NCBI RefSeq assembly: GCF_000317575.1
Contig: NC_019765.1
Location: 1-64,000, forward strand
From: Stanieria cyanosphaera PCC 7437
GTDB taxonomy: Bacteria > Cyanobacteriota > Cyanobacteriia > Cyanobacteriales > Xenococcaceae
Direction: 5' to 3'
DNA length: 64,000 nucleotides
Shown: positions 51,744 to 61,579 of the stretch, piece by piece
Layout of the letters: each line of letters starts with the position of its first letter
Position numbering within the stretch: position 1 is the stretch's first letter
Notes under the pieces: model-generated
What the model was told of the DNA's origin: nothing
Seen by the model: the letters and a program-made list of their open reading frames with translations, nothing else
Database searches by the model: none
Translations under genes and position numbers: made by a program

Positions 51744-52631
51744 ATGTTTTCAAACTTAAACAGTCTTAAAATTACATTTGCCATTCATGCTTGGTTGTTA
51801 TTAGCCATCGGGTTGACATTAACCCGACAACCAAAAGTTTTTGCCAACGAAATTGAACTAGTTCAACCTACTAAATCTAACAACAACAGCGCAGAAATAA
51901 GTCAATTTCTTGAAAATGCCGATATACAATCCAACGATGACAACGCGATCCGCGACAGAATTGATAAAGAACTCGATCGCACGGTGGATAACATAATTGA
52001 CAAGATATTTGACCATCTTCCCGATAGCATTCAAGGTTTTTTAGGTGGATTAGAAGATACTGTAAGTGATTTTGTCAGCACTAAAATTCCCGATATCGGC
52101 AAAATCGTTGACATTGTTTTTAACAGTGAATTATCCGAGGGAGAATCCGATCTCCCCAGCAGACAGCAAAGCGAGACTTTAGAGGGGACTCCAGATAATT
52201 ATGCGGTCTCAGAATCAGAAACCGATGCAGTGGTGCGAGAAATTTTAGTCGAAACTGTCGAGTCAACTACCCTCAATGAATCAGCTCAAACTAATTTAAA
52301 ACAAACTGCGGTACGAGTTCAAAAAAGTGTCGATGAAAGCGTCAAATTAGGAGAAGATTCCCAGAATCGAGATGTCACCCAGCAAATCCTACAGAATCTT
52401 TCCCAACAAGAAGCTATTTCGGCTACCAGGCAGGGGATTATCGTGCAGCAGAACCAACAGGCACAGGTAGACCGCGCCATTAGTAATATGCTTAACGCCC
52501 AGCAAGCAGAAGAGTTGGCAGGAATTAACGCTGCCAAGCGTAGAGAAGACATCGGTACTACCAATCTTACGGTTCGACAGTGGGGGCTGATTAGATTGCC
52601 TGGAAATCCTTCTGATACCAGCGAGGAATAG
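51744..52631 (+). CDS. Exported helical protein, VirB5/TrbJ-like by position
   Basis: 295 residues. N-terminal signal peptide (hydrophobic 9-27, cleavage after VFA). The mature part is acidic and helical, with amphipathic repeats (IDKELDRTVDNIIDKIFDHLPDSIQGFLGG) and a coiled-coil C-terminus (QQEAISATRQGIIVQQNQQAQVDRAISNMLNAQQAEEL). VirB5/TrbJ proteins are secreted helical factors found at this place, between VirB4 and VirB6. No direct motif proves it. Confidence 0.55.
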   Translation: MFSNLNSLKITFAIHAWLLLAIGLTLTRQPKVFANEIELVQPTKSNNNSAEISQFLENADIQSNDDNAIRDRIDKELDRTVDNIIDKIFDHLPDSIQGFLGGLEDTVSDFVSTKIPDIGKIVDIVFNSELSEGESDLPSRQQSETLEGTPDNYAVSESETDAVVREILVETVESTTLNESAQTNLKQTAVRVQKSVDESVKLGEDSQNRDVTQQILQNLSQQEAISATRQGIIVQQNQQAQVDRAISNMLNAQQAEELAGINAAKRREDIGTTNLTVRQWGLIRLPGNPSDTSEE

Positions 52632-52636
52632 GATAT

Positions 52637-53737
52637 ATGAGCTTGTCTATCTACAATTCATATCTAGCAATGGATTCTTTTGCCGACTTTGAAAGCCTAT
52701 TGGTACTCAAAGAAGCACTCAGCACGGGGGAATTAATCTTTCAGGGTTTTGAAAATGTCTGGCAGCAAGTCATATTAGATACCAGTTCGCCGATTTGGGT
52801 GACAGTAATGCGTTTTGCTGCCGATATTGCCTTACTAATCCTAATTTATCTGGCTATCACTCAGGGTTCGGAAGTAGTCCAAAAAAGAGATTGGCATGGA
52901 TTGGTATTACTGATCGTATGGCCCGTTATTGTCGCTTTGATGCTCGGTAACAACGGCTATTTAATTTCCCAAGGCATAGGTGCGTTGAGAACTATTGATC
53001 GCGAATTTGTTCGAGCCATGAGTACCACCCAGATTGCCTCGACTAACATTCAAAATGCCCTTCAAGATATTCAACTGACTAATGCTGCTAGAGAACAAAT
53101 CGATTCATTAATTAACCAGTGTAATAGCTATAACGGTACCGAGTATTCCGATTGTTTGAATGCAACCATCCCCGAAATCGATCGCATTGTCGCCGAAGCC
53201 GAAGCCCAAAATAATGGTAACCCTCTAGCTGTTTTAGCCAACTACAAAGACAAAATTAAAGGAGCGATTCTCAATATTGCTGAAGTGGGACAAATCATCT
53301 TAGCACCGCAAAAAATTGTTCTCACCACCTTAGTTCATGCCCTGCTAATTGCCGTACAGTTGGCTTTCAACATGATTATTGAAATTGCTCTGCTGCTGCA
53401 TTCGGTACTAGCCCCCATTGCCGTTATTTTGACTCTGATTCCCACAGGGCAACGTTATATCTCTATCTGGTTGACTTGGTTTGCGGCGATCGCAGCAATT
53501 CAGGTTTGCTATACCATCATTATCGGTCTTGCTGCTACTGCAATTGTTTTGAGTAACGCCCAACTGTTTAGCGATGTTACCTTCCTAGTTCTAGCTGCAT
53601 TCTTCGGTCCTGGTTTGGCTTATGCCATGAGTAAGGGTGGCGGTGTAGCCCTATATCAGGCGATTAACAGTAGCGTCGATAAAACCATCAGCTTCGGTAC
53701 GGAAGTAGTAAGTAAAGCAGTCTTATTAGTCTTATAA
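52637..53737 (+). CDS. VirB6/TrbL-like polytopic membrane protein
   Basis: 366 residues. Membrane helices at about 55-80, 90-105, 230-250, 255-275, 285-310 and 315-335, with a central periplasmic loop containing C154 and C168. This layout is typical of VirB6/TrbL, the inner-membrane channel component of type IV secretion. The start codon follows the previous stop by 5 bp, consistent with one operon. Confidence 0.78.
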   Translation: MSLSIYNSYLAMDSFADFESLLVLKEALSTGELIFQGFENVWQQVILDTSSPIWVTVMRFAADIALLILIYLAITQGSEVVQKRDWHGLVLLIVWPVIVALMLGNNGYLISQGIGALRTIDREFVRAMSTTQIASTNIQNALQDIQLTNAAREQIDSLINQCNSYNGTEYSDCLNATIPEIDRIVAEAEAQNNGNPLAVLANYKDKIKGAILNIAEVGQIILAPQKIVLTTLVHALLIAVQLAFNMIIEIALLLHSVLAPIAVILTLIPTGQRYISIWLTWFAAIAAIQVCYTIIIGLAATAIVLSNAQLFSDVTFLVLAAFFGPGLAYAMSKGGGVALYQAINSSVDKTISFGTEVVSKAVLLVL

Positions 53738-53757
53738 CTATATTTAGCTCTCAGAAA

Positions 53758-54468
53758 ATGTTTCAACCAAAAACTCAAACTAAACTCAGTCAAATTGCTC
53801 CAGCAGGTAAAGAAAAAATAGTTTTAGCACAGCTATCGTTGGCAGTGGCGTTTATCATGCTGGCATTTTCTTCCTGTAGCACTGCCAACAGTTATCGCCA
53901 ATTAGCCAACAGCAAGATTACTACCGTACAACTCAACAACGGTGATGCACTCGTCGCCGAGGTCAAGCCAGGCAATTATCGCACTCCCGAATCGATTACT
54001 GAATTTACCAAAAAATGGTACACGCTCATGCTCGGTTGGTCGGGAGAAGAAACAGCAGTCAAGCTGGATGGCAAACTTACTGTCCCTGCTAATTCCTATG
54101 CAGCAGCACAAATGATGGATACTAGCTTGCAAAAGGTTTTTCTCTCTGAATTTAGCCAACTCGTTCCCTCTGGTGTATTTACAAGAGATAACCAAATCAA
54201 ATCCTCTGCTAGAGTTCGTTATGTATCCGAACCCGTGCCAATAAATGAAAATACTTGGTCGATTAATGTCGTCGCCGACTGGATTCTGTTTGATTTGGCA
54301 ACTAATACTGAAATAAAAACCGTTACTTTTAACAAGGTTTTGACCATTAAAGCGGCTGCTATTCCTCCTAAACCCTTTACCGAAAAAACTAATAGTTTGC
54401 AGCAACTAATTGAAAGTATTAGAGCCTACGGATTGGAAATTATTAACCTTGAAGAATTTGAAGCTTAA
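53758..54468 (+). CDS. Membrane-anchored periplasmic protein, VirB8-like by position
   Basis: 236 residues. One hydrophobic segment (about 25-43, ending LAFSSCS, which could also be a lipobox with C40) is followed by a periplasmic domain of alternating strands with WYTLMLGW, YVSEPVPINENTWSINVVADWILFD and a C-terminal helix. VirB8 and TraE proteins have one anchor and an NTF2-like domain of this size. Lies between the VirB6-like and VirB10-like genes. Family assignment is by context and size only. Confidence 0.5.
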   Translation: MFQPKTQTKLSQIAPAGKEKIVLAQLSLAVAFIMLAFSSCSTANSYRQLANSKITTVQLNNGDALVAEVKPGNYRTPESITEFTKKWYTLMLGWSGEETAVKLDGKLTVPANSYAAAQMMDTSLQKVFLSEFSQLVPSGVFTRDNQIKSSARVRYVSEPVPINENTWSINVVADWILFDLATNTEIKTVTFNKVLTIKAAAIPPKPFTEKTNSLQQLIESIRAYGLEIINLEEFEA

Positions 54469-54473
54469 TTAAA

Positions 54474-55910
54474 ATGACTAATATCTACACTCAATCTCAA
54501 GAAACCCTCACTAGAGAAGATCAAATCGACCTAGCTGGTTTGGACACTGAAGCAGAACAGCCCTTAGAAATAGAACAACAGTATCGAATTAAAGAAGATG
54601 CTCCAGAACAAATTCCTGTAGAAGAAAAACCCTTGGTACGTAGTTTATTTATTTACGGTATGACTGGCTTGGGGTTACTGTTTTTAATCGGTATTTGGCA
54701 GCTAATGACTCCTCAGCAAGCACCAATTAAAGTTGTGGAATCTCCTTCAGAAAAACAGGAACCAGTGGGGACTCCTGAAGTCGATTATCGAGGTAAACTG
54801 GCACTGAGAGATCAAAAGCATCAACTGGAACAACAACAACCAACTTCTGCTGAAGTTACTAAACCTACAGAACCCGTTACTCCTGCTCCTATCAAGCAAC
54901 CGACCCAACCCCAAACTCGCTCGACCCCACAATCGAGAGTAGTTCGCACTGCACCAATATCCCGTCCTCGTACTCAACCAACCCCCAGACCGCAAGCGGT
55001 TAGAGTAGAATCTAAACCAAAGATCGACCCCCAGCAACGATGGGCGCAACTATCTAATTTTGGTCGAGGTGTACCGATTGTTTCAAGCCAACTTGCCAAG
55101 AATCAAACTCCTACTACTAAAACTACTTTTGTGAATAATGTTGCTGATAAGTCAACAACATTAACCGCTAATGTTACCAATACTCCTTCTCCAGGTAGTT
55201 TAGGCATACTCAATCGTCAGCCTGTAGAATCAACTGCTAAAAACAATTACCAAATAGCTTACGGTACTACTGTTACCGCAGAAGTTTCTATTCCTCTACT
55301 TTGGGATGAATCGGTCGATAGTTCCTCTCAACCTAACAAACGCTTTGCTCTCATTCTTACCAATGATTTGTTGGCAAGCAACGGTAAAGTAGCTTTATCA
55401 AAAGGCTCGGTAGTCGTTGCTGAAAGTCATTCTGTCAACCCCGATAACAGATTGGTTAATGCCAGTGCAATAGCGATTGTCTACACCGATAGACAGGGTA
55501 GTATCCAACAGCGATCGCTTTCACCGCAAAAGCTCACTATTCTCGGCAAACAGCAGCAACCATTAATTGCTAAGGGACACTTCGATCGCGGTGGAGACTA
55601 TGCTAAAACAGATTTATTGGTCAGTTCCCTAGCGGGACTGGGTAAAGTAGGAGAAGTTTTTACTCAACCCAATACTACTTCTTCAGTTGTCAGTAGTAGT
55701 TTCGGTTCTAATGTCACCACTATCGTGGACAATCGCAACCGAGAAGTTTGGTCTGCCTTACTCGATGGGTTTTTCAATCCTTTAGCTGAAAGAATTAGCG
55801 ATCGCTCTCTACGCCAAGAAACAGAATTAGAACAACTGCCTAATATTGCTGTATTAGAAGTAGGGACTGAAGTGTCCCTTATCGCTAATGATTCTTTTAT
55901 TATTGATTAG
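54474..55910 (+). CDS. VirB10/TrbI-like channel protein
   Basis: 478 residues. Cytoplasmic acidic N-terminus, one membrane helix (about 60-80, LFIYGMTGLGLLFLIGI), a Pro/Gln/Thr-rich periplasmic spacer (about 105-185) and a C-terminal beta-barrel domain (YGTTVTAEVSIPLLWD ... NRLVNASAIAIVYTDRQGSIQQ ... LLVSSLAGLGKVG). VirB10 spans both membranes and gates the outer-membrane channel. Last of the six secretion genes; 5 bp after the VirB8-like gene. No VirB9, VirB11, coupling protein or relaxase is visible in the window. Confidence 0.8.
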   Translation: MTNIYTQSQETLTREDQIDLAGLDTEAEQPLEIEQQYRIKEDAPEQIPVEEKPLVRSLFIYGMTGLGLLFLIGIWQLMTPQQAPIKVVESPSEKQEPVGTPEVDYRGKLALRDQKHQLEQQQPTSAEVTKPTEPVTPAPIKQPTQPQTRSTPQSRVVRTAPISRPRTQPTPRPQAVRVESKPKIDPQQRWAQLSNFGRGVPIVSSQLAKNQTPTTKTTFVNNVADKSTTLTANVTNTPSPGSLGILNRQPVESTAKNNYQIAYGTTVTAEVSIPLLWDESVDSSSQPNKRFALILTNDLLASNGKVALSKGSVVVAESHSVNPDNRLVNASAIAIVYTDRQGSIQQRSLSPQKLTILGKQQQPLIAKGHFDRGGDYAKTDLLVSSLAGLGKVGEVFTQPNTTSSVVSSSFGSNVTTIVDNRNREVWSALLDGFFNPLAERISDRSLRQETELEQLPNIAVLEVGTEVSLIANDSFIID

Positions 55911-56086
55911 ATTACTTCTTAGAGAGCATTTCAACTTCAAAATGGATAAGAAATTTTTATCTTTTTGGGAGACAAGGTTCTGTTCTTTGACGTTAGCCAA
56001 AAGCAAAGAATTTTAGTCAAACGAATGAGTTTTTTACACTTGTTAATCAAAAGCTATAGTTTAAATACAGTTATGTCTGTAAGATT

Positions 56087-57049
56087 TTAATCATTAATAT
56101 AGAATTGAGCTTGAGCAAAAACCGCCTCAGCCACTTCTGTCCCCAAAATACTGCCATAATGATTGCCATCGCTAAAATGAATTCCTCCGTAGAGGCGAGA
56201 AGTTCCAGCCTCTCGTGCTGCCTGCGAAAAAGTATCCCAACCCAAAGTAACCGTCTTCTCAGGAGTCAATCCCGGTTCAAAACGAGATTGTCCGGGGTCA
56301 AAAGTCACCTTGGCACCAAACTCATCACTACCGGTAAACAATTGTAAAATTTCTGCTCCAGCAGCACTAAAAGCACTATGTCCGGAAGTATATTCAGCAA
56401 AAGGTGGTGAAGGATGAGAGTTGGGAGTTTGATAGGTAATAAAATCTTTCGCTAAAATCGTAGTCTTCCCCAGACCTGGTTGCCAAGCTTCAATGGCATA
56501 ACCGCCCAAATCTCGATTGTATTCTCCAATCAGACCCAATTCTCCCAATTGTCGAATCGCGGCGACGGGACGGGTGTAATCGTAATAAGTTTTGCACTCC
56601 CAAGTAGCAATTCCCGTATCGAATAAAGCGTTACTGAGGGTAAAAAACATCTTGGCATCTTGGTCGAGACTATGGTTATCGCGATCGGAAACATACTCAC
56701 CAAAGCTCATCCAGGTACCGGGAGGAAAAGAAGTACCGCGTCCGTCTTCCCAAAATTCAGCGATTAGTTTTTGTCGGTCGGTCAAATTAGCACTGTAATC
56801 GATAATTTCTTCTGCCTGTTTGATAAATTTGGGATTGATAATCGTGCCAATTAAACTGCGGTCAACCTCCAGTACCGAACCATCCGCTAGGGTAATGGTT
56901 TTAGCGTCGAGATTAACTCGTGAGGGGCTGACCTCGCCCTCGAAGGGCGAGACTTGTACGCCGCCCCGTCCATCTACCAATAAAAAAGGTTCGGGAGTGG
57001 GAGGACGAAACTGCTCTCCAGATTCCATTGCAAAAGGAGTAACATCGAT
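56087..57049 (-). pseudogene. Vanadium-dependent haloperoxidase, 5'-truncated
   Basis: The C-terminal about 320 residues of a vanadium haloperoxidase/PAP2-type enzyme. Active-site segments are present: YYDYTRPVAAIR (Arg), FAEYTSGHSAFSAAG (Ser-Gly-His) and SRLYGGIHFSDGNHYG (Arg, His). In-frame sequence continues upstream of the first ATG (57028) as AIAIDVTPFAMESGEQF to about 57050 and then meets RHS sequence, so the first half of the gene is missing. A palindrome has inserted after GRGG. Such enzymes halogenate organic compounds; this copy is very unlikely to be expressed intact. Confidence 0.85.
56933..56951. repeat. Short palindrome in frame in the haloperoxidase remnant
   Basis: CTCGCCCTC-G-AAGGGCGAG-like inverted repeat; it encodes the SPFEGEVSP peptide seen in many cyanobacterial ORFs hit by this repeat. 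GC-rich against an AT-rich background. Confidence 0.55.
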
Positions 57050-59761
57050 GGCAATGGCGAATTAACCAATCCCGTTACTACTTATACCTACGACTCTTCG
57101 GGTAATCTAGTTAAAACTATTGATGCTAATAACAATGTTACTGAAAATGAATACGATGAGCTTAATCGCCTGAGTAAGATAACAGATGCCGAAGGAAAAG
57201 AAACCGAGTTTGAATACGACTCGGCAGGTAATTTAACTCAAGTAACCGATGCAGAAGCTAGAGAAAGTCAGAATATCTACGACAGCAGAAACCGCCTGAT
57301 TGCAGTTATCGATCCTCTAGGTAATAAGACTCAGTATCAATACGATTTGGATGATAATTTAATTGCAACTATCGACCCTTTGGGTAATAAAACTCAGTAC
57401 GTTTATGATGCCAGAGGTCGCTTGATTAAACAAATCGATGCTCTTGGCAATTCTACTACTTATTCTTATGACAGGGCAGATAATTTAGTTGAAGTAGTCG
57501 ATAAAAATGGTAATAAAACCAAATACACCTACGATGAGCTTAATCGAGAGATTGCCAGAATAAATCCCAATGGAGATAAGTTTAAGACCAATTACGATAA
57601 GGTAAGCAATGTTATCTCCACTACCGATGAATTAGGTAGAGTTACCAGTTTCGATTACGATGGGCGAAACAGATTAACAACTACTACCAATGCTGAAAAT
57701 GGAGTAGCTATCTTCCAATACGATGATGCTGGCAATCTACTTGCTTTTTCCGATGAGTTGAATCGTACTACTAATTACACTTATGATGCCCTCAACCGTC
57801 AGGTATCTGTAAAAGACCCTTTAAACCACGTTACTACTTCTCGATATGATTCTGTTGGTAATTTAATCGCCGTAAGTGATGACAATCATCATACTACTGA
57901 ATATGGTTATGATTCTTTGAATAGGTTGAAGCAAGTAACTAATGCAGAAGGAAATACGGTAACGACTGAATATGATTCTGTGGGTAATGTAACTGCGGTA
58001 ACTGATGAGTTAGATAGAACTACTAATTTTACTTACGACGAACGTAATCTACAAACATCGATTAGCGATCCTCTAGGACATACTTCTACTACAGAGTATG
58101 ACGGGGTAGGAAATGCAATAGCCCTACTCGATCCTCTGGGTAATAAAACGAACTATGCTTACGATCCACTATACCGCTTAACATCTCAAACTGATGCCCA
58201 GAATCGTACTACGAATTATAGTTATGACCCTTTGGGTAATTTATTATCTCTAACTGACCCTGAAGAGAATACAACTAATTATACTTATGACGAGAATGGC
58301 AATAGAACTAATCCAGGTTATGTAACAGGTGAGAATAATCAGCTTCTTTCTGATGGCAAGTATAACTATGAGTATGACGGAGAAGGTAACAGAACTAAAA
58401 AGACATCTATTGTTACTGGTGAAGTAACTGAATATGAATGGGATTATCGTAATAGATTAACTGGAGTTGTAACCAAAGATGGTAGTGGTAATGTTATTAA
58501 ACAAGCTGACTATACCTATGATGTCTTTGATAGAAGGATTGCTAAATCTGTTGATGTTGATGGTAATGGTGTAGCAGAGAAGGTAGAAAGGTTTGTCTAT
58601 GATGGCGATAATATTGCCCTGACTTTTGATGGTGAGGGTAATCAGAAAGAGAGATTCTTCCACGGTGTCGGCATTGATGAAATATTAGCGCAGGAGAATC
58701 AAGACGGTGAAGTGCTTTGGGCGATAAGCGATAATCAGGGAAGTGTTAGAGATGTGGTTGATGGTGATGGTACTGTTGTTAATCACATTACTTATGATTC
58801 CTTTGGCAAGGTAACTTCGGAGACTGATAGTAATGTTGATTTCAGGTTTGGGTATGTCGGCAAAGAGTTAGACCCTGAGACTGGTTTACGACGTAATGGG
58901 AAAAGATATGTCGAGGGAGATAGGTTTATTTCCGAAGACCCAATTGGTTTTGCAGGTGGGGATAGTAATCTTTACAGGTATGTCAATAATAGTCCTGTTA
59001 ACTATGTCGATCCTTTGGGACTATTCCTGCTTACCCCTGATAATTCAAATCCAACCTATGTTCCAATGCCAGTAGGTGGTGGAGGGTTACGTAACACTAT
59101 TCCAACCCCTCCTCCAAGTGGTTTACCTAATAGTCTTCCACCAGTTGTAAATCCGTCTAGAGAAAATCCTTTCGATCCCCTGCAAATTAATCCCGACCAA
59201 AAGAGCAATCCCTTTTTTCCTAATTTTAGCGATTTATTCGAGAAACCTAATGATTGGTTTAAGAGAATGAGGGAATTTATTGAAGACATTAGAGAAGAAA
59301 ACGACGAGAAGGAGAAAGAGCAAGATAGAGATAATAATTCCGATAGTTGCGGTTGGGGCGATCGGGATAAATATTTACCTCCTCAAAATAGTAGTCAGAA
59401 TGGAGATAATAATGATGAAAGTATAATAGAAAGTACAAGTACATTAGCGGAAGCTTCTGATGCAGCAAATCAAGCAGCAGATAATGTTGATAATTGGACT
59501 CCCAAAAATAAACACCTACAAAGTACTACAGCTAAGCGTGCTGCAAAATTTAACACAGATGATGTAAACGATGTTAGAGATATTGTTCAAGAAGCCTTAC
59601 GTTCTCCAGATGCTCAGTTTTTTCCAAACAATACTGATGGTTCTGTCAGAGTTGTTACTGACTTAAAAAGACCAATTGGAACTAAAGGGCAAACTAAAGT
59701 TCGCGTAATTATAGGGAATGATGGTGAGATATGGAACGCTTTTCCAGTAAACACAAATTAG
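57050..59761 (+). pseudogene. RHS-repeat protein with C-terminal toxin tip, 5'-truncated
   Basis: The frame is open from a TAA at 56981-56983, but no plausible start precedes RHS sequence; the first full repeat begins at TNPVTTYTYDSSGNL (57065). About 20 YD repeats (YTYDxxGNLxxxTD) are followed by the RHS core (FRFGYVGKELDPETGLRRNGKRY, DPIGFAGGDSNLYRYVNNSPVNYVDPLGL), a linker rich in Pro, then Glu/Lys, and a tip of about 90 residues (WTPKNKHLQ ... VRVIIGNDGEIWNAFPVNTN). RHS shells deliver C-terminal toxins. The tip family is not certain; the layout recalls BECR-fold RNases. Signal and anchoring parts are missing. Confidence 0.8.
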
Positions 59762-60171
59762 AAATAGTTTTTAATATTGTTAGTGTGCCTTTTTGCTTAG
59801 AAGGCGCAAAAACAGTAGCAGATATTGAAGGGAACTTGATTGTATACATAAAAAAAAGAATATTTCTTAAAGAGGAAGATATTTTATTGCTAGAGTTCGC
59901 AATTATTTTAAATAGATGGCTACAAAATATTCAAAATCACGAAATCAAAAATTTCTATTATGAATCAATGAATTATGAAGAACAGCCCATCTTAGAGTTT
60001 GTTAAAATTGACGAGAAAAAATGGAATTTACAATCTGTATGGGAAGAATTTAAAAATGATGAATACGTTGATTTCAATGAACTTTTAACAGCAGCAACAA
60101 ATTACATAACAAAACTAAAACATGAACTTAAACAGGAATTTAATCTAGATGTTTGTGATTTAATGAAATAA
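59731..60171 (+). CDS. Probable immunity protein to the RHS toxin tip
   Basis: 146 residues, overlapping the RHS gene end by 31 bp in another frame. Small, acidic and single-domain (MERFSSKHKLEIVFNIVSVPFCLEGAKTVADIEGNLIVYIKKRIFLKEEDILLLEFAIILNRW...), as immunity genes directly behind RHS tips usually are. It has much lower GC than its neighbour. Family not recognised. Immunity role is inferred from position. Confidence 0.65.
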   Translation: MERFSSKHKLEIVFNIVSVPFCLEGAKTVADIEGNLIVYIKKRIFLKEEDILLLEFAIILNRWLQNIQNHEIKNFYYESMNYEEQPILEFVKIDEKKWNLQSVWEEFKNDEYVDFNELLTAATNYITKLKHELKQEFNLDVCDLMK

Positions 60172-60274
60172 CAGCGCGATCGCTCTCCCGTAGCGATTGT
60201 CTTGGATGTCAAGTGCGATCGCGCCGACCTAGGGTAGTTCGTAAAAACACATAAGTATGATCGCTCTCCCGTAG

Positions 60275-60334
60275 GGTGGGCAAATGATTAAAATAAAAAA
60301 AAACGTTTCAGTCTGAATAATTGCCCACCGTTTT
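60275..60334 (+). terminator. Terminator-like inverted repeat
   Basis: GGTGGGCAA (60275-60283) pairs with TTGCCCACC (60321-60329), followed by GTTTTT. It lies between convergent genes and could end both. The loop is long (37 nt, A-rich), and the repeat is of the kind dispersed in cyanobacterial genomes. Confidence 0.45.
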
Positions 60335-60351
60335 TAATCTCTAATTAATTA

Positions 60352-61188
60352 TCAAATCTGATGATTAAGCAAAGATAGCAGGGAAAAAATAGCACTATTT
60401 AAAGTAGGCAAACCATTCTGTTCCTGATAATTTTTCAACTGCTCATAAGTAGATTGCTCGACTTTGACATACCACTCGCATCCATTATTTCCTGGTTTAT
60501 AGTTTAATCCTTCTTGCTTTTGAGAAGATGATGTGTTCCCTATTTGGCGTGGCAGATGATTTTCTTCAATCTCAGCCACAATATTTTTAACAAGACGTGC
60601 AGAAGGTACTTTTCCCTTAGCTTGAGAAATTGCTTCAAGCCAGACTTGTGTTTGTTTCTCAGGTGGTAAACTCATTAAAGGACGGCACTGTGATTCTTTA
60701 GTTGGAAGAATGTCAACAAATTGTTGACATTTTAAATTATCAACAACGGATGCTGCTTTGATCAAATAGTAAGCGGATGCTCTAGTAAAATCAAAACGAT
60801 TACGGCAATAAGCTTCAAAAGTGCGGTAATTTTCTCGATATAAACGTTTGCTCTGAATTTGCCTCAAAGCAAGTCCAGCCAAATAAAAGCTGGTTTCTAT
60901 TGTTTTTTCTAACCTGAGTAGTTCTTTTGTTTGTGAGGCAGTTAAGCAGCGAGAGCTATTAGAGACTACTTCTGTTGTTACTGTTTGAACAACTCTCCAG
61001 TTTCCATCCCCGTCACTTTCAACTACATCGCTCAACTCAACTAATAATTTCCTAATAACTGGCATCGGGGAATCCAACTGTGCAGCAACTTCAACCTCAC
61101 TAATCCAACTTTGTTGTTGGCACAGATACACAAAAACCGTATCTACGGTTAAATCTGATTGATAACTTCGTTGTTTTAAAATATTCAT
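60352..61188 (-). CDS. Plasmid-type ParB-like HTH protein
   Basis: 278 residues. A winged-helix-like N-terminus (TVFVYLCQQQSWISEVEVAAQLDSPMPVIRKLLVEL) is followed by a helical segment (LYRENYRTFEAYCRNRFDFTRASAYYLIKAASV) and the pattern LPTKESQCRPLMSLPPEKQTQVWLEAISQAKGKVPSARLVKNIVAEI, known from phage and plasmid ParB-like or regulatory proteins. It is divergent from a 69-residue DNA-binding candidate, with direct repeats between them. This pair lies between two RHS copies and looks like a separate plasmid segment. Confidence 0.6.
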   Translation of the reverse strand: MNILKQRSYQSDLTVDTVFVYLCQQQSWISEVEVAAQLDSPMPVIRKLLVELSDVVESDGDGNWRVVQTVTTEVVSNSSRCLTASQTKELLRLEKTIETSFYLAGLALRQIQSKRLYRENYRTFEAYCRNRFDFTRASAYYLIKAASVVDNLKCQQFVDILPTKESQCRPLMSLPPEKQTQVWLEAISQAKGKVPSARLVKNIVAEIEENHLPRQIGNTSSSQKQEGLNYKPGNNGCEWYVKVEQSTYEQLKNYQEQNGLPTLNSAIFSLLSLLNHQI

Positions 61189-61216
61189 AGTGAATCAATT
61201 CTTTGGTTTACGAGTA

Positions 61217-61251
61217 GCGGTTGTGGCTTTTCCAGGCATAGCAACCGCTCT
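61217..61251. repeat. Inverted repeat upstream of the ParB-like gene
   Basis: AGCGGTTG (61218-61225) and CAACCGCT (61244-61251) form an 8-bp stem with an 18-nt loop in the 5' leader of the gene ending at 60352. It may be an operator or RNA hairpin. Confidence 0.35.
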
Positions 61252-61265
61252 TTTATTTCTATATT

Positions 61266-61313
61266 ATAGACTATATAATAGAATACCACGAGTCTTTTTG
61301 ATAGACTATATAA
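61266..61313. repeat. Direct repeats ATAGACTATATAA between divergent genes
   Basis: The 13-mer ATAGACTATATAA occurs at 61266-61278 and 61301-61313, 35 bp apart, just before the ATG at 61342. A third partial copy, TATAGACTA, lies just after that gene (about 61557-61565), next to the junction with the second RHS copy. Likely binding sites of the 69-residue protein, or remains of recombination sites. Confidence 0.5.
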
Positions 61314-61341
61314 GTAAAAACCAGAAAAAATCTAAGAGTAT

Positions 61342-61551
61342 ATGACAAATCCCAATTCTTTGGCGAACCTCAAACACGAAGGTCGTCCATTGAAACGTGG
61401 TTCGACAAAAAAACATAGACGTTTAAGCGTCACCGATGAAGGATGGAAAGGATGTCAAGAGCTATCAGAGGATTTGGATATGTCTATTTCAGAAATTTTG
61501 GAATCATTAGGTCGTGGAGAATTTATTTTAAGTAAGCCATTAACCAAATAG
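61342..61551 (+). CDS. Small putative RHH DNA-binding protein
   Basis: 69 residues. A basic N-terminus (LKHEGRPLKRGSTKKHRR) is followed by a strand-helix-helix pattern (RLSVTDEGWKGCQELSEDLDMSISEILESLGRGEF) typical of small ribbon-helix-helix regulators. Direct repeats lie upstream of its start. Divergent from the ParB-like gene. It probably represses itself; inference. Confidence 0.6.
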   Translation: MTNPNSLANLKHEGRPLKRGSTKKHRRLSVTDEGWKGCQELSEDLDMSISEILESLGRGEFILSKPLTK

Positions 61552-61579
61552 CTTTTATAGACTACAATAATGAAATTAA

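Noticed and set aside
53902-54405. 167-residue minus-strand frame
   Set aside because: Lies wholly antisense in the VirB8-like gene, which has the better start, spacing and operon context.
54747-55049. 100-residue minus-strand frame
   Set aside because: Antisense shadow of the low-complexity part of the VirB10-like gene.
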